Position numbers and translations under genes: made by a program. The notes beneath the pieces were generated by a model. It worked only from the letters and a program-made list of their open reading frames with translations, did not search any database and was not told where the DNA came from. From assembly GCF_051235805.1 (NCBI RefSeq), contig NZ_JBPNXV010000001.1, positions 1,488,001-1,552,000 of the forward strand: a stretch of 64,000 nucleotides of DNA, written 5' to 3'. Shown one piece after another: positions 36,911-45,196 of this stretch. Position 1 is the first letter of the stretch, and every line of letters starts with the position of its first letter. This DNA is from Pseudothermotoga_B sp051235805 (GTDB taxonomy: Bacteria; Thermotogota; Thermotogae; Thermotogales; DSM-5069).

Positions 36911-36939
36911 TTGACGCCGACACTTGGCAATGGTAAAAT
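36911..36939 (+). promoter_or_regulatory. Promoter of tRNA-Gln
   Basis: TTGACG (36911-36916), an exact 17-nt spacer and TAAAAT (36934-36939) give a predicted start at about 36946, four bases before the mature tRNA. On the opposite strand a TATAAT at 36943-36938 may serve the divergent kinase operon, but its -35 region is weak and would lie inside the tRNA gene. Confidence 0.75.
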
Positions 36940-36949
36940 TATATCACGG

Positions 36950-37025
36950 TGGGGCGTCGCCAAGCTGGTAAGGCATCGGACTTTGGATCCGACATTCGGA
37001 GGTTCGAATCCTCCCGCCCCAGCCA
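36950..37025 (+). tRNA. tRNA-Gln (anticodon TTG)
   Basis: A complete cloverleaf: acceptor TGGGGCG/CGCCCCA, D-stem GCC/GGC, an anticodon stem TCGGA/TCCGA around loop CTTTGGA giving anticodon UUG, and a T-arm with GGTTCGAATC. The CCA end is encoded (37023-37025). A terminator follows after 5 nt. Confidence 0.96.
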
Positions 37026-37030
37026 AACAA

Positions 37031-37056
37031 AAAGCGGGCTTCTGCCCGCTTTTTAT
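37031..37056. terminator. Bidirectional terminator between tRNA-Gln and the SurA-like gene
   Basis: A 9-bp stem AAAGCGGGC/GCCCGCTTT with a TTCT loop, with a T-run on the plus strand (TTTTTATT) and an A-run before the stem that gives T's on the minus strand. It ends tRNA-Gln and the lysS operon from both sides. Confidence 0.9.
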
Positions 37057-37072
37057 TATAGTCTGATCGAGA

Positions 37073-38674
37073 TCATTTTAGTTCGTTAAGAGCCGCTTCG
37101 AAATCGATATAATTCGGCTCAATCTTTCTGAGTTCATTTAAGTAAAACTTCGCACTCGTAGCATCTTGAAGTGCTTTACTCAAATCGTACAAGTTGTAAT
37201 AAGAACTGGCTCGCATCTCCGTTGAAGCATTCGTATCAAGCGCTATGCTGGAAAATCCCGCCTCAACTTCGATGATGCTCTGCAAGAGGTACTGCAGGTA
37301 CTCAGGATAGAGGTATGGTTTGATCTCTGAATAGAGTAAGGTGAAATAGCCGTACTTGACCTGAAGGTTGTCCTTGTCGATCTCGTACATACGACGGCTT
37401 ATTTCTAAGGAAGAAGGATACTGTTCGTAAAGGTTTTTCACCAAAGTAGCCTTATCTTTATTGAGTTCTTCAATCTTCTCCTTATTAGCTGGTTCGTTTT
37501 GATCAAGCAGATCCTCCATCTTTTCAATCAGAACTATGCAGGCACTCTTCATGGCATCAGGAGACTCTGGAAGAATTGTTCCATCCTGGCTGAAAACCTT
37601 TGGCTTCAGCTGTTTATACAGTTGTTCGTACTCGGTAGAAGTCGAAGCCTGGTCAATCCTTCGCCATGTATCATAGATTTCGTTCGCAAAGAACAGTTCA
37701 ACGTTCTTCGCCTTAAGGTAGCTATCGTACCATTCCTGCATTTTCTTAGATTGAAGCGTGTTTCTCTCTGTTTCGTAGCCCTCTGAAAGAGTGAAGGAGT
37801 TGAAATCCTTTATGACTGTTGCATCCTGCACTTCTAAAACATACCAAGAGCTGCCCAGCGATATAGGACCTATAACGGTACCCGTTGCACCCGAGAATAT
37901 GTCACTTTCATATTTCTCGTCGAAGATTCCCCTTGTTAAACCTGGTAGATCCTGCGCGTTCAGATTCATCGCACTCGCCGCCGAGTCAAAGTCCATCTTC
38001 ACCAGATCTGCTATGAAACTCTGAGCTTCTTTTTCACCCTGGAAAGAGACCAATCTCACATCTGCTTTGTCGTATTTTGCTCTCAGTTGGTCTAAGTTTT
38101 CCTCAAAGTACTTTTTCATCTCTTCACTGTCCACCTTTGCAACTGTGTCAATCACCTTTTGTTGCATGAGTGATATTTCGACAGACGGCTTCAGAATCTT
38201 GTTGATATAGGCATCGACACCACCGTAGTACTTCGTGAAATACTCTACCAAAGAGCGGTTACTCTCTATCTGTTTTCTGTACTCTTTGAGTTTCTCTTCG
38301 ATCTCCTTCTTACTCGGCATCAATTTGTTTTCTTTCGCATAGTGTATCATTACCTTTTCTCTGAGCAATTCTGCGAGTAGCCCTGCCTTCTGTCTTGGCT
38401 CTTGAAAGAGTGGATCAAGTGAACCAATACCATAACTGCTCAGCAACTTACTGTATTCGTTTTCAAGTTCTGCTGGTAAAACCCATGTCTGTGAATCGTT
38501 TAGAGGACTGCCACTGATCTTGATGTAGCCAATGGCTTGATCAAGTGATGTCTGGGTAGTCGATGGTCTAGATGAAAGATAACTGGCAACCGACCACCAG
38601 GCAATACCGGCTATGAAAGACACCGCGAGAATCCAGACGATAATCTTTTGTCGCTTCTTAAACCATTCTCTCAT
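37073..38674 (-). CDS. Membrane-anchored SurA-like foldase (PpiC/SurA_N type)
   Basis: 533 residues. A single N-terminal transmembrane anchor (about 10-30) precedes a SurA_N-like helical region (about 80-190). A parvulin-like rotamase segment (about 200-300) includes the typical IFSGATGTVIGPISLGSSWYVLEV stretch. The C-terminal 200 residues are helical and resemble TPR repeats. It probably assists folding of exported or outer-envelope proteins. Rotamase activity is uncertain because the domain is divergent. It overlaps lysS by 4 nt and is the last gene of the operon. Confidence 0.8.
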   Translation of the reverse strand: MREWFKKRQKIIVWILAVSFIAGIAWWSVASYLSSRPSTTQTSLDQAIGYIKISGSPLNDSQTWVLPAELENEYSKLLSSYGIGSLDPLFQEPRQKAGLLAELLREKVMIHYAKENKLMPSKKEIEEKLKEYRKQIESNRSLVEYFTKYYGGVDAYINKILKPSVEISLMQQKVIDTVAKVDSEEMKKYFEENLDQLRAKYDKADVRLVSFQGEKEAQSFIADLVKMDFDSAASAMNLNAQDLPGLTRGIFDEKYESDIFSGATGTVIGPISLGSSWYVLEVQDATVIKDFNSFTLSEGYETERNTLQSKKMQEWYDSYLKAKNVELFFANEIYDTWRRIDQASTSTEYEQLYKQLKPKVFSQDGTILPESPDAMKSACIVLIEKMEDLLDQNEPANKEKIEELNKDKATLVKNLYEQYPSSLEISRRMYEIDKDNLQVKYGYFTLLYSEIKPYLYPEYLQYLLQSIIEVEAGFSSIALDTNASTEMRASSYYNLYDLSKALQDATSAKFYLNELRKIEPNYIDFEAALNELK

Positions 38675-40170
38675 TCCGCAGCACTCCCTTCGATGTCATC
38701 TTCATCATCGCTTTCAGTAACAAGTGGAAAGGCTATCACATCTCTTATCGATGGAGAATCAGTCAAAAGCATCATCAATCTATCTATACCTATGCCCAGA
38801 CCACCAGTGGGAGGAAGTCCATATTCAAGGGCTCTGATGAAATCCAGATCCATTCTGTGGGCTTCCTCATCGCCAGCACTTCTCAGCTCCATTTGGGATC
38901 TGAACCTCTCCATTTGATCTTCTGGGTCGTTAAGCTCGCTGAAAGCATTGCCCAACTCCATTCCACAGATGATCGGTTCAAATCTTTCAGTCAACCTGGG
39001 ATCTTCTCTGTGTCTTTTGGCGAGTGGAGAGATCTCAACAGGATGATCCATCAGAAATGTCGGCTGAATAACTTTGTCTTCAACTAAATCCCAGAGCTTT
39101 TCTATCATTCTCGCCCTCGTGTGTGAATCGAGCTCAATACCACGTTCTTTCAAGACAGCGTGCAAAACTTCGTCTCTGTCTTCCAGTATATCAACTCCGA
39201 GTTCTTGCTTTATGAACTCTCTCATCTTCAACCTTCTCCAAGGTCTGGTAAAATCAAGTTCTCTGCCTTGATAATTCAACTTGTAAGTACCATACAAGTG
39301 ATAGACCAGTTCTGATATCAAAGTCTCAGTGAGTTCCATCATATCGTGGTAATCTGCGTACGCTTGATAGATCTCGATCGACGTAAACTCTGGGCTATGC
39401 TTGTAAGAAATCCCTTCATTTCTGAAGTTTTTCCCCAGCTCAAAGACTCTTTCAAATCCACCGACGATGTATCTTTTCAAATGTAATTCCGGTGCTATTC
39501 TCAAGTACATCTCACAGTCAAGTGCTTCGAGCCTTGTCACAAAAGGTTTTGCGGCTCCTCCACCAGGTATGAAGTTCAAAATTGGTGTTTCCACTTCAAC
39601 AAATCCCCTGTTGGTCAGAAATGCCCTTATGAAAGAAATGGCTTTATAACGAATTTTGAACCTCTCAAGGGTTGAATTGTTTGCGATCATGTCGACATAT
39701 CGCTGGCGATAGGCAATCTCTTTGTCCTTCAAACCATGCCACTTTTCAGGCATAGGTCTTCTGGCTTTGCTCAGAATCTGATATTCTTTGACGTATAGGG
39801 TCAGTTCACCTGTCTTGCTTCTGAAAGGAAAGCCAGTTATTCCAATGAAATCACCAGGTGCGACGTATTTCTTGAAGAGTTCGTACCCTGACTGAGATAC
39901 CTCTTCTTGCCGTATGTAAGCTTGAATTCTTCCATCGAAGTCGCGCAAAGTGAAAAAACAGGATTTACCGTGCAGCCTAATCGTCATGATTCGTCCCGCT
40001 ATCGAAATCACTTCTTTTTCCAAAGTCTGACCAGGTTCAAGGAAACCGTACTTCTCTAAAATTTCTTTAGTACTCTGCTTTTTTTCAAATCTGTACGGAT
40101 AAGGATTTATTCCGAGCTTTCTAAGTTCTTCAACTTCCTTTGCGCGTTGCTTGCGCACTTCTTCGATCAC
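38671..40170 (-). CDS. lysS: Lysyl-tRNA synthetase (class II)
   Basis: Class II synthetase charging tRNA-Lys. The 499 residues are standard. An N-terminal OB-fold anticodon-binding domain covers about 1-150. Motif 2 is FRNEGISYKHSPEFTSIEIYQAYADY and motif 3 GGLGIGIDRLMMLLTDSPSIRDVIAFP near the C-terminus. It lies 9 nt downstream of greA in the operon and overlaps the SurA-like gene. Confidence 0.98.
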   Translation of the reverse strand: MIEEVRKQRAKEVEELRKLGINPYPYRFEKKQSTKEILEKYGFLEPGQTLEKEVISIAGRIMTIRLHGKSCFFTLRDFDGRIQAYIRQEEVSQSGYELFKKYVAPGDFIGITGFPFRSKTGELTLYVKEYQILSKARRPMPEKWHGLKDKEIAYRQRYVDMIANNSTLERFKIRYKAISFIRAFLTNRGFVEVETPILNFIPGGGAAKPFVTRLEALDCEMYLRIAPELHLKRYIVGGFERVFELGKNFRNEGISYKHSPEFTSIEIYQAYADYHDMMELTETLISELVYHLYGTYKLNYQGRELDFTRPWRRLKMREFIKQELGVDILEDRDEVLHAVLKERGIELDSHTRARMIEKLWDLVEDKVIQPTFLMDHPVEISPLAKRHREDPRLTERFEPIICGMELGNAFSELNDPEDQMERFRSQMELRSAGDEEAHRMDLDFIRALEYGLPPTGGLGIGIDRLMMLLTDSPSIRDVIAFPLVTESDDEDDIEGSAAE

Positions 40171-40179
40171 ATAACCACC

Positions 40180-40677
40180 TCATTCTTGTTCAGATGATCT
40201 TGTGCTTATGCCAATAATCTCGTACTTGACTGGACCGGCAGGAGTTGCCACCTTCACTACCTCACCGACCTTCCTGCCAACGAGGGCTCTACCGATAGGC
40301 GAATCGATACTAATCTTGTTTGCAAAGACATCTGCTTCCTGCGGATTAACAAGCCTTATCGAGCGTTCCTCACTCGTGTTGAGATTCTTTATCAAAACCC
40401 ATGAGCCAACTGAAATCTGACTCGAATCTGTGTTCTCGATGATTTCGGAATTGTTCAGAATTTGCTCCAGTTCTGCTATTCTGCTCCCTATTCTGCCCTG
40501 CTCATTCTTAGCCTCATCGTACTCTGTGTTCTCTGAAAGATCTCCAAGTTCACGAGCTTCCTTTATCCTTTCTGCTACCTCGTACATGAGTTTTTGCTTC
40601 AGTGTGTCAAGTTCCTGTTTTAGCTCCTCGTAACCTTCTTTCGTCAAGTGAATCACATTTTTCTTGTTCACTTTCAC
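40180..40677 (-). CDS. greA: Transcription elongation factor GreA
   Basis: 165-residue factor that rescues backtracked RNA polymerase by stimulating transcript cleavage. The N-terminal coiled coil contains LGDLSENTEYDEAKNEQ, the acidic tip motif that reaches the active site. The C-terminal FKBP-like domain has ISIDSPIGRALVGRKVGE. It overlaps nrdR by 4 nt. Confidence 0.98.
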   Translation of the reverse strand: MKVNKKNVIHLTKEGYEELKQELDTLKQKLMYEVAERIKEARELGDLSENTEYDEAKNEQGRIGSRIAELEQILNNSEIIENTDSSQISVGSWVLIKNLNTSEERSIRLVNPQEADVFANKISIDSPIGRALVGRKVGEVVKVATPAGPVKYEIIGISTRSSEQE

Positions 40678-41135
40678 ACCTCCTGATCTTTTTTCAATTC
40701 ACGTACAATTTCAAGGAACTGGTCTATCTCGCGAAAATCTTTGTAGACAGACGCAAATCTCACGTATGCGACTTGATCTATTTGCCTGAGCTTTCCCATA
40801 ACCAACTCACCTATGAGCTTCGAAGGTATTTCAGCCGTTCCCTGCCTCTGTAGAGTTAATTCAACCTCTTCAACCAGTTTTTCCAGTGTCTCATAAGATA
40901 TGGGCCTTTTCTCACAAGCCTTCAAAACTCCGTTCAGTAGCTTTGATCGATCGAACGCCTCTCTTCTACCGTCCTTTTTCACAACTATGAGTGGCAGCAA
41001 CTCGTACCTTTCGTATGTTGTGAATCTTGCGCCACATTCAGGGCATTCTCTTCTCCTTCTTATCGCAGTTCCATCAAGCGTTGGCCTTGAGTCCAAGACC
41101 CTGCTGTCTGGATAACCACAAAAAGGGCATTTCAC
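40674..41135 (-). CDS. nrdR: Transcriptional repressor NrdR
   Basis: 153-residue repressor of ribonucleotide reductase genes. A zinc ribbon uses CPFC (residues 3-6) and CPEC, followed by RFTTYER. An ATP-cone domain (about 50-140) with KKDGRREAFDRSKLLNGV senses nucleotides. It overlaps whiA and greA by 4 nt each. No target gene is in the window. Confidence 0.98.
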   Translation of the reverse strand: MKCPFCGYPDSRVLDSRPTLDGTAIRRRRECPECGARFTTYERYELLPLIVVKKDGRREAFDRSKLLNGVLKACEKRPISYETLEKLVEEVELTLQRQGTAEIPSKLIGELVMGKLRQIDQVAYVRFASVYKDFREIDQFLEIVRELKKDQEV

Positions 41136-42058
41136 CTATTCTGCCCTCTTTCTATTCTCTCGGCAAGCTGTATGATCTTTTTCATTCTCGCGTAAACCAT
41201 TGATTTACTCATCTTTGGTTCCATCATCTCTCCAAGTTCTCTCAAACTCAGATCTTCGTTTTCAATCCTCAACCTTGCGAGATTTTTCAGATCGTCTTCC
41301 AATGAATCTATTCCCAACGTTCTATCGATTACCTCAATTGCCCTTACTTGTTTGACAGTACTAATTCCTATTCTATCAGCATTTGCAGACAAAAAGTTCA
41401 TACTTCTGTTAACATCAGATGCCACTGAACGCTTCTGTACAATCTCCTCGACTCTCAAAGCTGCCTCGACGGCGCCGATCAAATTGAGAAATTCGATCAA
41501 GTCTGTCGCCCTTCTTATGGACAGTTTATAACTATTTCGGAAACGCACTGTCTTCGATTCTATTCCAAAGTTTGCTTTTAAGCAATCACGAATTTGTTCC
41601 AAAAGCTCTTGCGAACTGTTGCTGATCTCCATATGATAAGAAATAGACGGATCGACCATCGAACCACACGACAAGTAAACTCCCCTAAGAAAAGTACCGA
41701 AAAGTACCGCATCATCCAAAATCACTGCTGGCAACTGCTGAGCTAAGTTATCTTTGAAAATCCCAGCAGAGTCTATGGGCAAATTGAACTCCACAGTCTT
41801 TTGCTTCCACAGGCGTCTTGGTTGCACAATTGCTGTCTCGTGTTCACCGACCGAAAGATAATCCATGAGCTTCAAAAATCTCCTCCCCACTCTGATGTCT
41901 GGCAAAGCTACAGAGACAGTACTTTTCTCTTTCGATAGCCTCAGAACACCTCGAGCTTTTATGAAACCCATTAGTTCTGCTCTTGCCTCAGAGACGTTAG
42001 AGATATCCAAAGAACACAACTCATACTTGACTCTCTCAGAGAAGCTCACATCATTCAT
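41132..42058 (-). CDS. whiA: DNA-binding protein WhiA
   Basis: 308 residues. Two LAGLIDADG-homing-endonuclease-like domains (about 20-210) are followed by a C-terminal helix-turn-helix with LARLRIENEDLSLRELGEMM and SKSMVYARMKKI. WhiA affects cell division and chromosome segregation in Firmicutes and sporulation in Streptomyces. It sits in the conserved order rapZ-yvcK-whiA. The start abuts the yvcK stop. Confidence 0.96.
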   Translation of the reverse strand: MNDVSFSERVKYELCSLDISNVSEARAELMGFIKARGVLRLSKEKSTVSVALPDIRVGRRFLKLMDYLSVGEHETAIVQPRRLWKQKTVEFNLPIDSAGIFKDNLAQQLPAVILDDAVLFGTFLRGVYLSCGSMVDPSISYHMEISNSSQELLEQIRDCLKANFGIESKTVRFRNSYKLSIRRATDLIEFLNLIGAVEAALRVEEIVQKRSVASDVNRSMNFLSANADRIGISTVKQVRAIEVIDRTLGIDSLEDDLKNLARLRIENEDLSLRELGEMMEPKMSKSMVYARMKKIIQLAERIERGQNR

Positions 42059-43009
42059 TCAGCTTCTCCTTTCACAGATCTGGAGAATACTTTGAGCGAG
42101 TAGATCACTATCGTGCCTGGCTTTGAGTCGTGGATCATTGGCCTCATAGGTCGTCTTCATCAGGGGTTTGAAGATATATCTCTCATCAACTGACCCCTTT
42201 GGCTTGACTGGTTCCGCGCCTTGCAGCGAATAAGACTCGATTATCTCCCTTGGAAAAGCTGAGTTATTTGCAATGATAAAATCCAAAGAAACGTGCAGAT
42301 ACTTTTCTATCTCTTGAACATGATCCTCCAGGCTCATCTTCAATGTCTCACCAGGCTGAGTCATCAGGTTAGCAATGTAGATCTTCAACGCTTTCCTGTT
42401 GCTGCATATGGCTTCAGGCACACCTTCCACGAGTAGATTGGTTATCACACTTGTGTAAAGGCTACCCGGTCCGAGTACAATCACATCTGCCTCTTGAAGC
42501 ACTTGAAAGACCTCAGCGAGCACCTTAGCAGGTTTGTTCAGCTTGACAGAAACTATCTTCGAATTGTACTGAGTAATCTGTGTTTCTCCCACAATCGTCG
42601 TACCATCTTCATAAGTGGCAACAAGTCTGACCAATTCTTCACTGACTGGTAAGACTCTCCCTTTTATGGCAAGGATACTCGAAGCCAACTTAACAGCGGT
42701 GCTGAAACTCCCCGTCATTCTGGTCAGTGCAGCCAAAATGATATTTCCAACACTGTGATTGGAAAGAGTACCATTACTTTGAAATCTATAAGAAAAGATA
42801 CGACTCATCAGACTCTCATCTTCCGCCAATGCGATGATATTGTTTCTGATATCACCAGGTGGTGGAATCTCCAGTTCCTCCCTCAGCTTTCCAGAGCTTC
42901 CACCCTCATCTGTCACAGCAACGACTGCCGAGAGATCCAAATTATGATTTTTTAAGCCTCTCAACAAAACTGAGAGGCCTGTACCACCACCGATGGCCAC
43001 AACCTTCAT
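42059..43009 (-). CDS. yvcK: YvcK/GlmR-family gluconeogenesis and morphogenesis factor
   Basis: 316-residue Rossmann protein of the CofD/UPF0052 family. The N-terminal GGGTGLSVLLRGLK, DEGGSSGKLR, PPPGDIRN and GPGSLYTSV motifs form the UDP-sugar/NAD-type binding pocket. In B. subtilis GlmR binds UDP-GlcNAc and boosts amino-sugar supply to the wall, which fits the murI and rapZ neighbours. It overlaps rapZ by 4 nt. Confidence 0.96.
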   Translation of the reverse strand: MKVVAIGGGTGLSVLLRGLKNHNLDLSAVVAVTDEGGSSGKLREELEIPPPGDIRNNIIALAEDESLMSRIFSYRFQSNGTLSNHSVGNIILAALTRMTGSFSTAVKLASSILAIKGRVLPVSEELVRLVATYEDGTTIVGETQITQYNSKIVSVKLNKPAKVLAEVFQVLQEADVIVLGPGSLYTSVITNLLVEGVPEAICSNRKALKIYIANLMTQPGETLKMSLEDHVQEIEKYLHVSLDFIIANNSAFPREIIESYSLQGAEPVKPKGSVDERYIFKPLMKTTYEANDPRLKARHDSDLLAQSILQICERRS

Positions 43010-43842
43010 TTATTCACATCCCTGTGTTCCACGTGAACTGTAAAATCATCGCTGAGTAACTCTAAGAGCCTTTCAACGACGTAAACCGATCTGTGTTTAC
43101 CGCCGGTACAGCCCACCGACACGGTCATCGCCGCTCTTCCTTCCTTTATGTACCCTTGAGCCGCTAAGGACACCATCTTAGCCGTGCATTCGATGAACTC
43201 CCTCACGACGTCATATCTTTTGAAGAACTCTGCTACTCTCTCATCTCTGCCATTAAGTGGTGCCAATTCCTTGTCATAGAAAGGGTTCGGTAAAAAACGA
43301 GTGTCTATTACGAAATCTGTATCGAGTGGGACACCGTATTTAAACCCAAAACTTCTAATTCTTATGACAAATTGCTCTTCTTCACGCAAGAGAGAACCTA
43401 TCTTCTCACGCAAAGAATGTATGTCCAAATCGGTGGTGTCAATGACAATAGAGAGTTCTCGCATCTCTTGAAGCATCTGTTTCTCTTTCAAAATCGCCTG
43501 TTGCAGATTCAGTACTCCTTCTAATGGATGACGTCTACGCGTTGTTGCAAACCTTCTGAGCAGTTCTTCAACAGTTGCTTCGAGGAAGATAACGGTGACC
43601 AAACCATCGTAGATCTCGATTAGCCTTTTGGTTGCCTGAACTGCGTCACCGAGTTGAGCACTTCTGACGTCGACGACGAGTGCAACTCTGTCCACAGATG
43701 AACTGGCAAGAAGCGCCATGAAATCATTCAAAAGTGCGGGCGGAAGATTGTCTATGCAGAAAAAACCCATATCTTCGAGAACCTTTATCGCGGTACTCTT
43801 GCCTGCTCCAGAAAGCCCTGAAAGTATCAGTACTCTTTTCAC
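43006..43842 (-). CDS. rapZ: RNase adapter / nucleotide-binding protein RapZ
   Basis: 278 residues. An N-terminal P-loop domain (GLSGAGKSTAIK, residues 9-20) is followed by a C-terminal domain with GCTGGKHRSVYVVERL, the part that in E. coli senses glucosamine-6-phosphate and binds RNA. The E. coli role, guiding RNase E to the GlmZ RNA, cannot apply directly because that system is enteric. Binding of a metabolite and wall-precursor control are more likely. It starts 5 nt after the murI stop. Confidence 0.95.
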   Translation of the reverse strand: MKRVLILSGLSGAGKSTAIKVLEDMGFFCIDNLPPALLNDFMALLASSSVDRVALVVDVRSAQLGDAVQATKRLIEIYDGLVTVIFLEATVEELLRRFATTRRRHPLEGVLNLQQAILKEKQMLQEMRELSIVIDTTDLDIHSLREKIGSLLREEEQFVIRIRSFGFKYGVPLDTDFVIDTRFLPNPFYDKELAPLNGRDERVAEFFKRYDVVREFIECTAKMVSLAAQGYIKEGRAAMTVSVGCTGGKHRSVYVVERLLELLSDDFTVHVEHRDVNK

Positions 43843-43847
43843 CTTTT

Positions 43848-44609
43848 CTAAGCCTCCAAGTCAATACTCTGAACACAGAAATCAAGAGCGAAGAAACTCT
43901 TGTGTTTCTCAACCTTCTTGACAAAACTTGAAAGATCACCGGTGACATAGAAGTTCACCTTGCCGTCATTGAAGGAGTCTTTTGCAAGACTTCGTGCAAC
44001 CTTTTCTGCAACACTTTCTGCAGGATCAAAAAATCTGAGGTTTGGAAAATGAAGCCTTATCCTTTCTGCCAAAAACGGAAAATGTGTACAACCAAATACC
44101 AGAATTTGTATGTCTATATCTCTGATCGGACTCAAACATTTCTCGATTTCTTGATCTGCAAGGGATGATTTCGTCAAACCATCTTCGACGATCTTCACAA
44201 AACTTTGGCAAGGCAACTCGAGGCATTCTTTAACTCCCTTGGTTCTGAGAATCTTCCCGTAGACACCGCTCTTGGCGGTGAACTCTGTTGCAATGACCAC
44301 AACTTTTTCAAAACTTTCAGGTAACTCAAAATCGAGTATTCCAAAGTACGGTATTCGAAAGTTGCATCCTGACATTCTAATAGATGCATCTGCTGTATTG
44401 CATGCAGTCACAACACATTCAGCACCCTGTTTTGCGAGAAAATCTATCACCCTTGTGGATATTCTCAGTATCTCTTCCCGACTCTTGACTCCAAACGGTG
44501 CATTCTTCGTATCTGCAACGTAGAGATATTCAGCGTTGGGCATGCGTTTCACAAGTTGCGCCAAAACGGTTAGACCACCGATGCCCGAATCAAAAAGCCC
44601 TATCTTCAA
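43848..44609 (-). CDS. murI: Glutamate racemase
   Basis: 253-residue cofactor-independent racemase making D-glutamate for peptidoglycan. N-terminal GLFDSGIGGLTVL, the first catalytic Cys in VVTACNTAD and the second in VFGCTHFPF are all present. The start codon is separated by 1 nt from the zapA-like stop. Its place beside zapA-like, yvcK and rapZ groups wall supply with division genes. Confidence 0.96.
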   Translation of the reverse strand: MKIGLFDSGIGGLTVLAQLVKRMPNAEYLYVADTKNAPFGVKSREEILRISTRVIDFLAKQGAECVVTACNTADASIRMSGCNFRIPYFGILDFELPESFEKVVVIATEFTAKSGVYGKILRTKGVKECLELPCQSFVKIVEDGLTKSSLADQEIEKCLSPIRDIDIQILVFGCTHFPFLAERIRLHFPNLRFFDPAESVAEKVARSLAKDSFNDGKVNFYVTGDLSSFVKKVEKHKSFFALDFCVQSIDLEA

Positions 44610-44610
44610 A

Positions 44611-44874
44611 TCACTTCACCACTCTCTTTGAAGCACTTTCATTGAACTTAGAGACCATACGTGAGATGGCTCTTTCATATCTCAATTTGTCCAGTAATGC
44701 GTTGGCAAGCATGACAATAAGAATCTCATCTGTCTGCGCGTCCTGCACAGCGTTCTTGATCTGAGAATACTGGGTCTGAATCTGATTCAAGACATTGACA
44801 AGTTCTTCTTCTGTCGAATCGGTTGTGAGATCGTACGTCCTTTCTCCCAGTCTAATCGTGATGCTTTTCGTCAT
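44611..44874 (-). CDS. zapA: ZapA-like cell division protein
   Basis: 87 residues from the ATG at 44874, which has GCGGAGAG 7 nt upstream; the longer frame to 44889 lacks spacing. The N-terminal strand SITIRLGERTYDLTTDS and the following long helix fit ZapA, which bundles FtsZ filaments at mid-cell. Similarity is moderate. The gene overlaps the preceding small coiled-coil gene by 23 nt. Confidence 0.75.
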   Translation of the reverse strand: MTKSITIRLGERTYDLTTDSTEEELVNVLNQIQTQYSQIKNAVQDAQTDEILIVMLANALLDKLRYERAISRMVSKFNESASKRVVK

Positions 44875-45106
44875 AACCACTCTCCGCAAAACCTATCATA
44901 CCTTGGAGTTTTTCAACCAGAGAACCCAATGAGTTTCGATAGCTCTCTACGAGTGTCTCAAGCTCTCTTTTTTCCTTGTCCAATCTTTCGATCCTGCTCA
45001 GTGCTTCATTCATCTGATTCCAAAGTTGTTCGTTCTCGTCTTTCAACCTCTTGTAATCTTGAAGGAATTTATCAACCAAAGCTTCAAGCTCGTCGAGTTT
45101 GTCCAA
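44852..45106 (-). CDS. Small coiled-coil protein, possibly ZapB-like
   Basis: 84 residues from the TTG at 45106, 8 nt after AAGGGG; a GTG at 45115 is possible. Almost the whole chain is one heptad-patterned coiled coil, starting MDKLDELEALVDKFL. In E. coli ZapB is a short coiled coil that binds ZapA. The coupling of this gene to a zapA-like gene suggests the same pairing, but coiled coils are too simple to assign by sequence. Confidence 0.7.
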   Translation of the reverse strand: MDKLDELEALVDKFLQDYKRLKDENEQLWNQMNEALSRIERLDKEKRELETLVESYRNSLGSLVEKLQGMIGFAESGYDEKHHD

Positions 45107-45128
45107 AACCCTCACCCCTTGGAAATAA

Positions 45129-45164
45129 AGTATACCACAAACAGATCGTTTTTTTGGCTATACT
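45129..45164. promoter_or_regulatory. Divergent -10 elements between the zapB-like operon and hutH
   Basis: TATACT occurs on the plus strand at 45159-45164 (toward hutH) and on the minus strand at 45134-45129 (toward the coiled-coil gene). Neither has a convincing -35 at the right distance. The 45107-45196 gap contains no other feature. Confidence 0.35.
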
Positions 45165-45196
45165 ATGAATGATAGGCTAATCTTGGGGGCGATTGT

